From Paracoccus amoyensis (GTDB lineage: Bacteria; Pseudomonadota; Alphaproteobacteria; Rhodobacterales; Rhodobacteraceae): a stretch of DNA of 64,000 nt. This document shows, one piece after another, positions 46,954 through 57,603 of this stretch (positions within the stretch are counted from its first letter, which is position 1; each line of letters begins with the position of its first letter). Where the stretch lies: NCBI RefSeq assembly GCF_014490725.1, contig NZ_JACOQL010000003.1, forward strand, positions 186,001-250,000, given 5' to 3'. The translations under genes were made by a program, and so were the position numbers. The notes below the pieces were generated by a model, which saw only the letters and a program-made list of their open reading frames with translations, was not told where the DNA came from and did not search any database.

Positions 46954-47748
46954 TCAGGCCGCAACAGCCGTGGCTGTCGGGCGAAAACTTTCGATCACGA
47001 CGCTTTCAGGGTCAAAGATGCAGAAACTGTTCGCAGGCACTTCTTGCCAGTCGTCCTGATCGTCTTCCAACGGTTCTGACACGACCGCGCGTCCACCACG
47101 GCTGGCGGACCAACGATGATACAGGCTGGGGGCGTGGTCGTCACTGGCATGGCGGATCGCATAAAGTCTTTGCCCGTCCGAAAAGGCGCATGTGATGCGG
47201 ACATGTGGCGCGGTTCCACGGCGTAACGAAAGGTCGGTCATTCGGGCCACGGCACGTTCCATCGCACCTTTCGGATCCCTGTCCAGACCTTCGCCCAAGG
47301 CAATCAGGAACAAGGCCTCACTATCCGTGGCACCCTTGCGATGGGCATATAGATCGTCGGGGATCATCAGATCGGCGTCGCGGCGAAAGGCATCATAGCC
47401 GCCGAACTGACCGTTATGCATGAAACTCCACCGTCCGACCGCGAAAGGGTGGCAATTATTGCGGCTGGTCGCGGTCCCTGTCGAGGCACGGACATGGGCC
47501 ATGAACAGCCCGGAACGCACCTGCTGGACAAGGCTGCGCAGGTTCGGATCGGACCAGGCTGGCATCACATCGCGATACAGCCCCGGTTCATCCCGTTCGC
47601 CATACCAGGCGATGCCGAAACCATCCGCATTGACCGGCGTCACACATCGCTGCGCACCCTGACTTTGACGGATCAGCGAATGCGCCGGACGCGTGACGAT
47701 ATCTTCCAGAAAAATCGGCTGGCCCACATAGGCGGCCCAACGACACAT
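46954..47748 (-). CDS. Class II glutamine amidotransferase (YafJ/GAT type)
   Basis: A 264-residue enzyme. The start at 47748 is chosen because it places the nucleophile Cys at position 2 (MCRWAAYVG), as N-terminal nucleophile amidotransferases need after Met removal; the longer frame to 47808 would hide it. AGGGGCAGGG lies upstream. Downstream elements include the oxyanion-region FMAHVRASTGTA, FMHNGQFGGYD and the later SDSEALF-like stretch. The acceptor substrate of YafJ-like proteins is unknown. Confidence 0.87.
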   Translation of the reverse strand: MCRWAAYVGQPIFLEDIVTRPAHSLIRQSQGAQRCVTPVNADGFGIAWYGERDEPGLYRDVMPAWSDPNLRSLVQQVRSGLFMAHVRASTGTATSRNNCHPFAVGRWSFMHNGQFGGYDAFRRDADLMIPDDLYAHRKGATDSEALFLIALGEGLDRDPKGAMERAVARMTDLSLRRGTAPHVRITCAFSDGQRLYAIRHASDDHAPSLYHRWSASRGGRAVVSEPLEDDQDDWQEVPANSFCIFDPESVVIESFRPTATAVAA

Positions 47749-47817
47749 GCCCTGCCCCTTTTTGGATCGTGCTGCTTCTTTTTCGTAGAAATAGCACGAA
47801 ACCGCCAAGAAAACAGC

Positions 47818-48114
47818 TTATTCGGCGGGGGGCGTTTCTTCGATGATCACAAGATCGCGCTCGGAGGCGCCTTTGGCGAATTCCAGGGCGGCCTGATATT
47901 CGGCGCTGTTATAACAGGCAATGGCTGCCTCGAAGCTGGGGAAACGGGCCACGACGTTGCGCGGCCGGTCATTGCCTTCCAACTGCTGATAACGCCCGCC
48001 ACGCGCCAGAAACACGCCGCCATGCGCCGCAATCGCCGGCCCTGCCGCCTTGGCATATTTTCCATAAGCCTCTGCGTCCGTGACGTTGACATGTGCAACC
48101 CAAAGTGCGGTCAT
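47818..48114 (-). CDS. DUF1330 family protein
   Basis: A 98-residue DUF1330 protein (ferredoxin-like, ABM-related fold) with the family stretches [44 protein letters not shown] and the end [10 protein letters not shown]. No enzymatic role is established. Its ATG overlaps the alaS stop by four bases, so it is translationally coupled to alaS. Confidence 0.9.
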   Translation of the reverse strand: MTALWVAHVNVTDAEAYGKYAKAAGPAIAAHGGVFLARGGRYQQLEGNDRPRNVVARFPSFEAAIACYNSAEYQAALEFAKGASERDLVIIEETPPAE

Positions 48115-50768
48115 GCGGTCCCCCCGATCAGCTTTTCAGCCTCTGCAAATGCGTTATCGGCAGCCGCAAGACTTGGTGCGCCGCCCTGCGCACGATCCGG
48201 CCTGCCGCCGCCGCCCTTGCCACCAAGCGCGACCGTCGCCGCCTGCACCAGCGCAACCGCGCTGATCCGGCCGGTCAGATCATTCGTCACACCCGCCGCG
48301 ACCGTTGCCTTGCCGTCAGCTTCTGCCAACAGCAGAACCGCGCCGGACCCAAGCTGCGCCTTCATCTCATCCACCAAGGCGCCCAATTCCTTGCCGGATA
48401 CGCCATCGACCTTGCGACCGATGAACTTGACGCCGCCAATCTCTTTCACCTCGGTGCCAGCAGCGCTCCCCATGGCAAGCTGACGCTTCAGTTGCGCAAC
48501 CTCATTGGCCAGCGCCTTGCGTTCATCGGACAAGGCGCGAACCTTGTTCACAACATCACCCGCCTGCGCCTTCAGCAGACCCGCAATTTCCGACAACTGA
48601 CTGTCGGAATTGCGCAGATGATCCAGCGCGGCCTGCCCGGTCAGCGCCTCGATCCGGCGCACGCCAGCCGAGGACGCGCCATCGCTGAGCAACGCAAAGG
48701 CACCAATATCGCCCGTGCGCGCCACATGCGTGCCGCCGCACAATTCCAGCGAATAGGTCTGACCATCCGCGCCCTTGCCCGAATTGGCCTGACGGCCCAT
48801 CGAGACGACGCGAACTTCGTCGCCATATTTCTCACCGAACAGCGCTTGCGCACCAAGATCACGGGCATCGTCGGGCGTCATGATGCGCGTTTCGACCGGG
48901 GTGTTCTGACGGACGAAGTCATTCACCTCGGCCTCGATCTTTGCCAGCTCATCCGGCGTCACAGCATTGTTATGGCTGAAATCAAAGCGCAAGCGATCCG
49001 GCGCGTTCAGGCTACCGCGTTGCGAGACATGTTCGCCCAAGGTGCGGCGCAGCGCCTCGTGCAGCAGGTGCGTGGCCGAGTGGTTGGCCTGAATCATGCT
49101 GCGACGATCGTGATCGACGGACAGTTGCGCGCCCTGCCCCCGGCTGACGGTGCCAAGGGTGACTTCTGCGAAATGCACGAAGACGCCAGCGACCTTTTTC
49201 GTATCGGTCACCCGCGCCGCGCCGGTTTCGGTCTTGATCAGGCCGGTATCGCCGACCTGGCCACCCGATTCCGCATAGAAAGGCGATTGGTTCACAACAA
49301 TCTGGATCGTGTCGCCCTGCTTGGCATCGGCGATTTCAGCCCCGTCCTTGACCAGCGACAGGATCTGACCTTCGGCCTCTTCCGTATCATAGCCCAGAAA
49401 CTCGGTCGTGCCGTGCTTTTCGGCCAGATCATACCAGATCGTCGCGTCCTGCGTTTCGCCGCTGCCCGCCCATGCCGCGCGTGCCTTGGCCTTTTGTTCG
49501 GCCATTGCGGTATCAAACCCGCCGACATCAACCGCGCGACCTTTTTCACGCAGAGCATCCTGCGTCAGGTCCAGCGGGAAACCATAAGTGTCATACAGTT
49601 TGAATGCAGCCTCACCCGGCAGGTCCGCACCTTCGGGCAACTTGCCCAATTCGTCGTCCAGCAGGCGCAGACCGCGATCCAGCGTCTGACGGAAACGGGT
49701 TTCTTCGCTGCGCAACGTTTCTTCGATCATCGGCTGTGCGCGGCCCAGTTCCGGATAGGCGGCGCCCATCTGCTGCACCAGCGACGGGACCAGCTTATAC
49801 ATCACGGGATCCTGCGCACCCAGCATATGCGCATGCCGCATGGCGCGACGCATGATGCGGCGCAGCACATAGCCGCGCCCTTCATTGCTGGGCATCACAC
49901 CATCCGCGATCAGGAAGCTGGTCGAGCGCAGGTGATCCGCGATCACGCGGTGATGCACCTTGCCGGGGCCGTCGGGGTCGCTGCTGGTTGCGTTCGCGGA
50001 CGCCTCGATCAGCGCGCGCATCAGGTCGGTGTCATAATTGTCGTGCTTGCCCTGCAGCAACGCGGCGATCCGTTCCAGCCCCATGCCGGTGTCGATCGAC
50101 TGGGCGGCCAGATCCTTCATACTGCCATCTTCAAACTGCTCGAACTGCATGAAGACCAGGTTCCAGATCTCGATGAAGCGATCGCCATCCTCTTCCGCCG
50201 AACCCGGAGGGCCGCCCCAGATATGATCGCCGTGATCGTAGAAAATTTCTGTGCAAGGGCCGCAGGGGCCGGTCGGGCCCATCCGCCAGAAGTTGTCATC
50301 GCTGGCAATGCGGATGATCTTGTCATCCGACAGGTTCGCAACCTTTTTCCAGATGTTCGCGGCTTCATCATCCGTGTGATAGACGGTGACCAGCAGCTTG
50401 TCCTTCGGGATGCCGAAATCCTTGGTCAGCAATTCCCAGGCATACGGGATCGCCTGTTCCTTGAAATAATCGCCAAAGCTGAAATTGCCCAACATTTCAA
50501 AGAAGGTATGGTGCCGCGCCGTATAACCGACATTGTCCAGGTCGTTATGCTTGCCGCCCGCGCGAACGCATTTCTGTGCCGAGGTTGCCCGGTTGTAATC
50601 TCTGGTTTCAAGCCCGGTGAACAGGTTCTTGAACTGCACCATGCCCGAGTTCGCAAACATCAACGTCGGATCATTGCGCGGCACCAGCGGACTGGAATCC
50701 ACGACACGGTGGCCGTTCTTCTCGTAGAAGTTCAAAAATGTGGACCGGATATCGTTAACGCTGGGCAT
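48111..50768 (-). CDS. alaS: Alanyl-tRNA synthetase
   Basis: An 885-residue class II synthetase charging tRNA-Ala. The catalytic domain begins [23 protein letters not shown] and contains FMQFEQF. The editing domain has [11 protein letters not shown] and the late [10 protein letters not shown] zinc-binding elements that clear Ser/Gly-tRNA-Ala. The C-Ala domain ends [16 protein letters not shown]. No gaps are seen. DUF1330 follows by a four-base overlap. Confidence 0.98.
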   Translation of the reverse strand: MPSVNDIRSTFLNFYEKNGHRVVDSSPLVPRNDPTLMFANSGMVQFKNLFTGLETRDYNRATSAQKCVRAGGKHNDLDNVGYTARHHTFFEMLGNFSFGDYFKEQAIPYAWELLTKDFGIPKDKLLVTVYHTDDEAANIWKKVANLSDDKIIRIASDDNFWRMGPTGPCGPCTEIFYDHGDHIWGGPPGSAEEDGDRFIEIWNLVFMQFEQFEDGSMKDLAAQSIDTGMGLERIAALLQGKHDNYDTDLMRALIEASANATSSDPDGPGKVHHRVIADHLRSTSFLIADGVMPSNEGRGYVLRRIMRRAMRHAHMLGAQDPVMYKLVPSLVQQMGAAYPELGRAQPMIEETLRSEETRFRQTLDRGLRLLDDELGKLPEGADLPGEAAFKLYDTYGFPLDLTQDALREKGRAVDVGGFDTAMAEQKAKARAAWAGSGETQDATIWYDLAEKHGTTEFLGYDTEEAEGQILSLVKDGAEIADAKQGDTIQIVVNQSPFYAESGGQVGDTGLIKTETGAARVTDTKKVAGVFVHFAEVTLGTVSRGQGAQLSVDHDRRSMIQANHSATHLLHEALRRTLGEHVSQRGSLNAPDRLRFDFSHNNAVTPDELAKIEAEVNDFVRQNTPVETRIMTPDDARDLGAQALFGEKYGDEVRVVSMGRQANSGKGADGQTYSLELCGGTHVARTGDIGAFALLSDGASSAGVRRIEALTGQAALDHLRNSDSQLSEIAGLLKAQAGDVVNKVRALSDERKALANEVAQLKRQLAMGSAAGTEVKEIGGVKFIGRKVDGVSGKELGALVDEMKAQLGSGAVLLLAEADGKATVAAGVTNDLTGRISAVALVQAATVALGGKGGGGRPDRAQGGAPSLAAADNAFAEAEKLIGGTA

Positions 50769-50873
50769 GGCAATTCCTTCGCTGCGGCGAGGGTGACAGT
50801 TACCGCCCTCGCGCTGGTGCGTAAAGATGATTTAGCGGGCTTTGACAGCTATCTATGCCCGCTGATGCCATGA

Positions 50874-52088
50874 TCAAGGCGTGGCAAGCGCCGCGGTGAT
50901 GGCGTCGAACATGACCAAGGGGTCAACCGGCTCTTTGCCAAGCGGCTCGGGCTGGGCCGAGGTCATCGCGATCACGACGCGTTCGGTCGGATTGATATAG
51001 ATGTTCTGCCCCTGAATACCAATCGCCAGGTAAGCCTTGTCGGCGATGGAATCCTCGGTCCAACCCGGCCACCACATCAGCCCGTATTCGGCCGTATCGC
51101 CACCGCTCAGCGTCACAGGCAGGCCCGCGGTATCGGTCCAGCCATCGGGCAAGATGCTTTCCCCGCCGATGACCCCGCCATCAAGGAAAAACTGCCCGAA
51201 CCGGGCAAAATCCCGCAAGGTCGCAGACAGACCGCTGCCTCCGATTTCATTGCCGTCGGGGCTGTCCAGCCACCATTTGGCATCCGCCTCCATCCCATAG
51301 GGCTGCCAGATCTTCTCGGCCAGATAATCCGCCAGCTTTTTACCCGTTGCGCCGACGACAATCTCACTGGCGACCGAGGTTTCCCCGGTTGAATAGTTAT
51401 GCACCGCGCCCGGTTCATGCGTCTGCGGCAATGCCGCCATCACCCTCATCAGGCCGCCCGGTTCCTGCGCGATCTGCGCGGCCAACAAGGCGCGGCGGTC
51501 GGATAGCGGATCGGTATAGGTTTCATCCCACTGAACGCCCGACGACATTTCCAGAATCTGCCCAACCGTCACCCCGTCATACGCGCTGCCCTTCAAGCTC
51601 GGGACATACTCCGTCACCTTGGCATCCAGACCGCTGATGCTGCCGTCCTTGATCGCCGCACCGATCAGGGTCGAGGTGACCGACTTCGCAATCGACATCG
51701 ACATCCAGCGCGTGTCAGGGCCGTTACCGCGCTGATAGATCTCATAGGCAACCTTGCCATCTTTCAGCACGATCATTCCGGTCACACTGTCCAGCGCCAG
51801 AAAATCGTCCATGTCATAGGTCGCATCGCCCAGCTGGGCAGTCACTGGCCCAAGCTGCCGATCTGCAGGCTGCAACGGATAAGGATTGTCCGATGCGGCC
51901 ACCGTGCGCGTCGGAAACAGCCGGTCGATATTGCGGAATGTGCTGACCGCCAGATCGGGCACCAGATCACCATCGTAAATCTGCTCGACCGTGCCGATCG
52001 GTTCTTCGGCGTGACGATAGTTTTCCTGCGCAGCCAGCGACGTTGCGGCGAACGCGAACATGACTGCTGTCATGGGCAGTTTTTTCAT
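50874..52088 (-). CDS. Exported serine hydrolase (class C beta-lactamase fold)
   Basis: A 404-residue periplasmic protein with a signal peptide (LPMTAVMFAFAATSLAAQ) and a penicillin-binding/beta-lactamase fold. SxxK is in SMSIAKSVTST and the YxN-type element in HNYSTGETS. It may be a low-molecular-weight hydrolase or esterase; it should not be called a beta-lactamase without test. ATG 52088 follows GGGAGGAAAAG, so the longer frame to 52145 is rejected. Confidence 0.85.
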   Translation of the reverse strand: MKKLPMTAVMFAFAATSLAAQENYRHAEEPIGTVEQIYDGDLVPDLAVSTFRNIDRLFPTRTVAASDNPYPLQPADRQLGPVTAQLGDATYDMDDFLALDSVTGMIVLKDGKVAYEIYQRGNGPDTRWMSMSIAKSVTSTLIGAAIKDGSISGLDAKVTEYVPSLKGSAYDGVTVGQILEMSSGVQWDETYTDPLSDRRALLAAQIAQEPGGLMRVMAALPQTHEPGAVHNYSTGETSVASEIVVGATGKKLADYLAEKIWQPYGMEADAKWWLDSPDGNEIGGSGLSATLRDFARFGQFFLDGGVIGGESILPDGWTDTAGLPVTLSGGDTAEYGLMWWPGWTEDSIADKAYLAIGIQGQNIYINPTERVVIAMTSAQPEPLGKEPVDPLVMFDAITAALATP

Positions 52089-52312
52089 GTCTTTTCCTCC
52101 CTTACCCCGCCCAACTTGCCCGCATCGCCCCCCCAAACCAAGCACCTATCGGTCCGACATCGTGATTTGCGGCAATCGACGACACGTCTCTTTCAATCGC
52201 TGGATTGTCGCGAACAGGCCATCACCCGCCCCCACGAAGGATAGCCTCATGTTCGTGCATATTGGGCGCAGTAAGAGGAGTCTGCGTTCATCATTCAGGA
52301 GGGGAAGACCGC

Positions 52313-53497
52313 ATGACCACCAACAAAGGCGTCGTATACATCGGACCGGGCAAGGTCGAGGTGCAGGATATCGAGGACGCAAAACTGCAAGCCCCGGATG
52401 GCCGCAAGATCGGACACGGGGTGATCCTGAAGGTGATTTCGACAAATATCTGCGGCTCGGATCAGCATATGGTGCGTGGGCGCACGACCGCCGCACCGGG
52501 GCTGGTTCTTGGCCATGAAATCACCGGGCAGGTGATTGAAAAAGGCGCCGATGTCGAGATGTTGCAGGTCGGTGATATCGTCTCGGTCCCGTTCAACGTC
52601 GCCTGCGGGCGCTGCCGCTGCTGTCGCGAACAGGATACCGGCGTCTGTCTGACGGTGAACCCGTCGCGGGCGGGCGGGGCCTATGGGTATGTCGACATGG
52701 GCGGCTGGATCGGTGGGCAGGCGCGCTATGTCATGGTGCCCTATGCCGATTTCAACCTTCTGAAATTCCCCGATCGCGACCAGGCCCTGTCGAAAATCCG
52801 TGATCTGACCATGCTGTCCGACATCCTGCCGACGGGCTTTCATGGTGCATACAAGGCGGGGGTTGGTGTCGGGTCCATCGTCTATGTCGCGGGGGCCGGC
52901 CCGGTTGGCCTTGCCGCTGCTGCCTCGGCCCGGATCTTGGGCGCCGCCGTCGTGATGATCGGCGATTTCAACAAGGAGCGACTGGATCACGCCGCCCGCG
53001 TTGGCTTCGAGCCGGTCGATCTGTCCAAAGGCGACAACCTGCCCGAGATGATCGCCCAGATCACCGGCTCACCCGAGGTTGATGCCGCCATCGACGCAGT
53101 CGGCTTTGAGGCCCGTGGTTATTCCGGCGGCGAACAACCCGCCATCGTGCTGAACCAGATGATGCAGATTACACGCCCAGCTGGCTCTGTCGGCATTCCC
53201 GGCCTCTATGTGACCGAAGATCCGGGTGCCGTGGATGATGCGGCGAAATTCGGCAGTCTGTCGATGAGGTTCGGCCTTGGCTGGGCCAAGGCGCAAAGCT
53301 TCCATACCGGGCAGACGCCGGTGCTGCGCTATAACCGCCAGCTGATGCAGGCAATTCTGCATGATCGCCTGCCGATTGCCGACATCGTCAACGCCACGAT
53401 CATTCCGTTGGATCAGGCTGCTGCGGGTTATGAAAGCTTTGACAGCGGTGTGGCAAAGAAATTCGTGCTGGACCCGCACGGAGAGCTGGCTGCCTGA
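52313..53497 (+). CDS. fdhA: Glutathione-independent formaldehyde dehydrogenase
   Basis: A 394-residue zinc-dependent dehydrogenase of the PFDH (Pseudomonas putida) type, which oxidises formaldehyde with tightly bound NAD. The first residues (GVVYIGPGKVEVQDIE) and CGSDQHMVRGRTTA are diagnostic. The structural zinc loop reads CGRCRCCREQDTGVC and the NAD site VAGAGPVGLAAAAS. AGGAGGGG lies before ATG 52313; earlier starts are rejected. Strong terminator downstream. Confidence 0.93.
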   Translation: MTTNKGVVYIGPGKVEVQDIEDAKLQAPDGRKIGHGVILKVISTNICGSDQHMVRGRTTAAPGLVLGHEITGQVIEKGADVEMLQVGDIVSVPFNVACGRCRCCREQDTGVCLTVNPSRAGGAYGYVDMGGWIGGQARYVMVPYADFNLLKFPDRDQALSKIRDLTMLSDILPTGFHGAYKAGVGVGSIVYVAGAGPVGLAAAASARILGAAVVMIGDFNKERLDHAARVGFEPVDLSKGDNLPEMIAQITGSPEVDAAIDAVGFEARGYSGGEQPAIVLNQMMQITRPAGSVGIPGLYVTEDPGAVDDAAKFGSLSMRFGLGWAKAQSFHTGQTPVLRYNRQLMQAILHDRLPIADIVNATIIPLDQAAAGYESFDSGVAKKFVLDPHGELAA

Positions 53498-53515
53498 GAA
53501 CAGCGCAACTTCAAT

Positions 53516-53549
53516 AAGAAAGCGCGAGGGTTTCCCCTCGCGCTTTCTT
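53516..53549. terminator. Bidirectional terminator between fdhA and recA
   Basis: A 14-bp perfect stem (53516-53529 with 53536-53549), A-rich on the left and T-rich on the right, with a short loop. It serves both convergent genes. Confidence 0.92.
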
Positions 53550-53566
53550 CATTCGCAACCAACCGC

Positions 53567-54634
53567 TCAATCCTCGGTCAATGTTTCATCCTCTTCGCCG
53601 GCGGCGAAATCCAGACCGTGGCTGGCACGGATCTTATCTTCGATCGCCAATGCAATCGCAGTATTATCCCGCAAATATTGCTTGGCGTTTTCGCGCCCTT
53701 GCCCGATCCGCTCATCACCATAGGAATACCAGGCACCGGATTTTTCGACCACGCCGGCTTTGACACCAAGGTCGATCAATTCGCCAACCTTGCTGATACC
53801 TTCGCCATACATGATGTCGAATTCCACCTGACGGAAGGGCGGAGCGACCTTATTCTTCACGACCTTCACGCGGGTTGTATTGCCCGTCACCTCATCACGA
53901 TCCTTGATCGAACCCGTGCGACGAATGTCCAGACGAACCGAGGCATAAAACTTCAGCGCATTGCCGCCTGTGGTCGTTTCGGGGTTCCCGAACATGACAC
54001 CGATCTTCATGCGGATCTGGTTGATGAAAATCACCATGCAATTGCTGCGTCCAATGCTGGCCGTCAGCTTACGCATCGCCTGACTCATCAGACGAGCCTG
54101 GCTGCCCATCTGCATGTCACCCATATCGCCTTCAATCTCGGATTTGGGCGTCAGCGCCGCCACCGAGTCGACCACCACCATGCTGACCGCCCCCGAGCGC
54201 ACCAACGTATCGACGATTTCCAACGCCTGCTCGCCGGTATCGGGCTGCGAGATCAGCAGTTCATCCAGATTGACGCCCAAACGCTTGGCATATTGCGGGT
54301 CCAACGCGTGTTCGGCATCGACAAAGGCGCAAACGCCGCCCTTCTTCTGCTCTTCCGCAACCGCATGCAGTGTCAGCGTGGTCTTGCCCGAGCTTTCCGG
54401 ACCAAAGATTTCGATGATCCGACCTTTCGGCAGACCACCAATTCCAAGTGCGATATCAAGGCCCAGTGAACCGGTCGAAGTCGCCTCAATCTCGGCCACC
54501 GGATTGTCGGCGCCCAGTTTCATGATCGAGCCTTTGCCGAACTGCCGCTCAATCTGTGCCAATGCGCTGTCCAAAGCTTTTTGCTTATCTGCGCTTCGCT
54601 TGTCATTCATATCGAAGATGCTCGCCTGTGCCAT
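53567..54634 (-). CDS. recA: Recombinase A
   Basis: A 355-residue RecA that forms filaments on single-stranded DNA, catalyses strand exchange and triggers LexA self-cleavage. Walker A is GPESSGKTT; other signatures are [43 protein letters not shown] and an acidic C-terminus. ATP-binding and DNA loops are complete. An SOS-type box lies upstream at 54694. Confidence 0.98.
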   Translation of the reverse strand: MAQASIFDMNDKRSADKQKALDSALAQIERQFGKGSIMKLGADNPVAEIEATSTGSLGLDIALGIGGLPKGRIIEIFGPESSGKTTLTLHAVAEEQKKGGVCAFVDAEHALDPQYAKRLGVNLDELLISQPDTGEQALEIVDTLVRSGAVSMVVVDSVAALTPKSEIEGDMGDMQMGSQARLMSQAMRKLTASIGRSNCMVIFINQIRMKIGVMFGNPETTTGGNALKFYASVRLDIRRTGSIKDRDEVTGNTTRVKVVKNKVAPPFRQVEFDIMYGEGISKVGELIDLGVKAGVVEKSGAWYSYGDERIGQGRENAKQYLRDNTAIALAIEDKIRASHGLDFAAGEEDETLTED

Positions 54635-54693
54635 GTCGTCCTCACTGTTATTTCACAGCCCTTCGACCGGGGCAATCAGCCGGGTCGACGAGA

Positions 54694-54708
54694 TGTTCAC
54701 ATCTTGTT
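54694..54708 (-). promoter_or_regulatory. LexA (SOS) box upstream of recA
   Basis: GTTC-N7-GTTC (on the + strand, 54694-54708; GAAC-N7-GAAC for recA transcription) is the direct-repeat SOS box known in Rhodobacter and other alphaproteobacteria. It lies about 60 bases before the recA start, where a promoter is expected. Confidence 0.85.
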
Positions 54709-54886
54709 CTCATTCTCAGATGCGCGATTCTGCGACGGATTTCAAGGAAGAACTGCGCTTTAGTCCAGATTCATGCGACGATTGTGGGGCAGAACTGCTT
54801 AACAAAATATTTATCGCGCCCGATAAGGCCAAAATTTTTCATATACCCGCCACATTTCGCCAAAAAACCAGGAACGATGCCTCAGG

Positions 54887-55340
54887 TCATGCTGACAGAT
54901 GCCGAAGCCAGAGGCGGATCGACCTGATGTCGATGAATTCGAGGAAGCTTTCGGCCGTCTTGTCGTAGCGGGTGGCGACGCGGCGGGCGTTTTTCAGCGT
55001 GTTGAAGCAGCGCTCGACGAGGGTGCGCAGCTGGTAGAGGGTGCGATCCACGGCCCCGCGCAGCTTGCGGGTCTTGCGCGTGGGGATGACCGGCACCACG
55101 TCGCGCGCCGCCATGGTTTTGCGAAGGTTGTCAGCATCTCGCGCCGCGATCTGCGCGCAGGACGGACGGCCCGGGCAGGTCCCGCCATGGCGATCCCGTC
55201 CGGGCGATCCAGAAAATCCCATCCACAACACGACGATGGTTCATGGGTTTGCGCCCGTTCGGAGCGCGGAGAGCCAGAATGAAGCCTTCATGAAACGCCC
55301 ACTCCTTATCCGATATCCGGTCTCGGGCCAAGCTGGTCAC
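54887..55340 (-). mobile_element. IS5-family transposase remnant with internal deletion
   Basis: Two pieces of one DDE transposase are visible. An N-terminal piece (55340 down to about 55170) contains ISDKEWAFHEGF, HRRVVDGIFWIARTGSPWRDLPG. A C-terminal piece (about 55170 to 54887) contains ARDADNLRKTMAARDVVPVIPTRK, LVERCFNTLKNARRVATRYDK and the end SIRLWLRHLSA, in a different frame. The catalytic middle, roughly 100 residues in intact relatives, is missing, so it cannot move. No matching terminal inverted repeats were found by eye. It lies between recA and cckA without disrupting either. Confidence 0.8.
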
Positions 55341-55404
55341 CCTACCAGATACCAGCTTGGATCACATCCAGAGCGCCCCGTGAAACCCTTTTGTCACCAC
55401 AGCC

Positions 55405-57603
55405 TTAGTGAACTGGTGGCCCCTCGGAACCGTCGAGTTGCATCGCGACTGTTTGGGTCAATTCAGCAAGGGTGAAGGGTTTCGCAAGGAAAGCAGAATT
55501 GGGAATGGGGGAATGGCCTTCTCCGAAGATATCATCCGTATAGCCGGACATGAAAATGACCCGCGTATCTGGCCGGTCTTTCAGGGCACTACGCACCCAA
55601 GTCGGGCCGTCCATACCGGGCATAACAACGTCGGTCACAAAGACGTCGATCTTCAGCCGATTATCAGCCAACAGTTCCAGCGCAGTTTCGGCGCTGTCGG
55701 CCTCATGCACCTCATAACCTTTCAGCTGCAATGCACGGCTGGCAAAGGCGCGAACCGGGGCTTCATCCTCGACCAGCAGCACCGTGGCACGACGTTCACT
55801 GCGCATATCTGTCGCAATCACGGGTACGCTGACTGGCTGAGAATTCAGATCAGCATGGGCATGGGCAGGAAAATACAGTGAAAAACAGGTGCCTTTCCCC
55901 AACTCACTGTCACAAAAAATATATCCGCCCGTCTGCTTCACAATGCCATAGGCGGTCGAAAGACCAAGGCCTGTGCCCTCGCCGGTTCGCTTGGTTGTGA
56001 AGAAGGGTTCAAAGATCTTGTCCAGCATATCGAGGGCAATACCGGTCCCCTCATCGCGCACCTCTATCCGCACATACTCGCCTTTGGGCAACGCCACACG
56101 GTTACGCGCCAACGGTTCCTCAAGCAGGATATTATCAGAGCGGACAAAAATCTCTCCCCCAAGGGGCATGGCGTCACGGGCATTCACGACCAGATTCATG
56201 ATGACCTGCTCCAGCTGTCGTTTGTCGGCCCGAATTGGACGCAATTTTCGGTCATGGCTAATGGCAAGACGGACGCGTTCCCCCACCAGCCTGTTCAGCA
56301 GATGGGTCAGATCGGCCAGGGTATCGCGCGGATCGATCAGTTCCAGTTTCAGATTCTGCTTACGAGAAAACGCCAGCAACTGGCCGACCAAAGCGGCGGC
56401 GCGATTCGTATTCTGACCTATCTGATCCAGATCGGCATAATCCTGATCGCCCTTGTCATGACGCAGCATCAGCAAATCACAGTGACCACGAATGGCGGTC
56501 AGCAAGTTGTTGAAATCATGCGCCACTCCGCCCGCCAATTGACCGATTGCCTGCATCTTCTGACTTTGCACAAACTGCGCTTCCAGCGTTTTCAAAGCAC
56601 TTGCGTCATTGAGAACGGCAATCACGCCTGGCCGGTCAGTCGGATCGGATGCCAACGAGACCTGAAAATATTTCTCAATGCTTTCCCGGCCCTCAACCAG
56701 CCGCAGCCGCAAAATCTCGGATCTGGCATCCATATCGTTTGTCAGGACGTCCTGATTTTTAAGAACCTCGGCAATCCATTCACAAATAGGCCGCCCAGGC
56801 CCCTCCAGCAGCGCGCCGACATGAATTGCGGGCTCTTGTTCATCCGGGACAGCCCCCTGCAGCAGCCGCCTTGCCGCAGCATTGGCGCGTCTGATGTTTC
56901 CGTCGGGGGCGATCTTCAAAAGTGCGACGGGCATGGCTTCAAAATCATCGACATCCCCCCCATCATCTGGATAAAGGCCGCGCAGCCCCTGACCATTATG
57001 GTGATATGACCAGATCTGCAAAAGCCCGTCGGGTGCGGAACTAAGTGCCACCACGTCGCCGGTCGAAAGCTGCATTTCGACATATTTCGAATACAGCGCA
57101 CGTCGTGTCAGTTGGGTCAGTTCCGCCTCGGCATCTGCCCGCAGGCGGACCAATAGCGACAAAATGCCTCGGCCGGTGATGTCCCCGAAATCGTCGCGTG
57201 CCGCCTGATTCTGAAACAACACCCGCCCTTCGCCATCGCAGATCCAGATGGGTTCGGGTGCAGCGGTAGCCTCTGCCCGGACGGATGCCAGCGCACGCCT
57301 GCTGGCCATGCGACGACGTGCATGAGAGATCGAGATGGCCCCGCCCAGCAGATACCACGCAACCGCCACCGACGAAAAAATGATCGCGATCGTGCCGGTC
57401 CCCAGTTCGGGCCACAGAAGCAATGCCCCCGCCCCGATCACCATTGGCAACAGCAGCAGCGGCACCGCCGTCAATGCTGAATGAGGAATTCCGTTCTGGT
57501 CGTCCCAATGCGCCATTCGCCACGCCTTTCTGCGAATATCCAAAGGCTTGAATAGCGAGGGATCATTTAAAATTGCGTTAATTTGCCGCAATTGTCGGGA
57601 CAT
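55405..57603 (-). CDS. cckA: Hybrid histidine kinase CckA
   Basis: A 732-residue inner-membrane hybrid kinase that phosphorylates and dephosphorylates ChpT/CtrA in the alphaproteobacterial cell-cycle phosphorelay. Two hydrophobic segments near residues 40-90, PAS-like region, HisKA with the phosphorylated His in GGVAHDFNNLLTAIRGH, HATPase with NARDAM, GTGLGLS, and a C-terminal receiver with phospho-acceptor Asp in VFVTDVVMPGMDG. ATG 57603 overlaps the stop of the rsmB-like gene and has GAGAGG upstream. In Rhodobacterales this pathway controls motility and gene transfer agents. Confidence 0.93.
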   Translation of the reverse strand: MSRQLRQINAILNDPSLFKPLDIRRKAWRMAHWDDQNGIPHSALTAVPLLLLPMVIGAGALLLWPELGTGTIAIIFSSVAVAWYLLGGAISISHARRRMASRRALASVRAEATAAPEPIWICDGEGRVLFQNQAARDDFGDITGRGILSLLVRLRADAEAELTQLTRRALYSKYVEMQLSTGDVVALSSAPDGLLQIWSYHHNGQGLRGLYPDDGGDVDDFEAMPVALLKIAPDGNIRRANAAARRLLQGAVPDEQEPAIHVGALLEGPGRPICEWIAEVLKNQDVLTNDMDARSEILRLRLVEGRESIEKYFQVSLASDPTDRPGVIAVLNDASALKTLEAQFVQSQKMQAIGQLAGGVAHDFNNLLTAIRGHCDLLMLRHDKGDQDYADLDQIGQNTNRAAALVGQLLAFSRKQNLKLELIDPRDTLADLTHLLNRLVGERVRLAISHDRKLRPIRADKRQLEQVIMNLVVNARDAMPLGGEIFVRSDNILLEEPLARNRVALPKGEYVRIEVRDEGTGIALDMLDKIFEPFFTTKRTGEGTGLGLSTAYGIVKQTGGYIFCDSELGKGTCFSLYFPAHAHADLNSQPVSVPVIATDMRSERRATVLLVEDEAPVRAFASRALQLKGYEVHEADSAETALELLADNRLKIDVFVTDVVMPGMDGPTWVRSALKDRPDTRVIFMSGYTDDIFGEGHSPIPNSAFLAKPFTLAELTQTVAMQLDGSEGPPVH

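Noticed and set aside
48093..50873. 926-residue rightward ORF opposite alaS
   Set aside because: It is the antisense shadow of alaS, produced by GC-rich codon use, and has no ribosome-binding site or recognisable domain.
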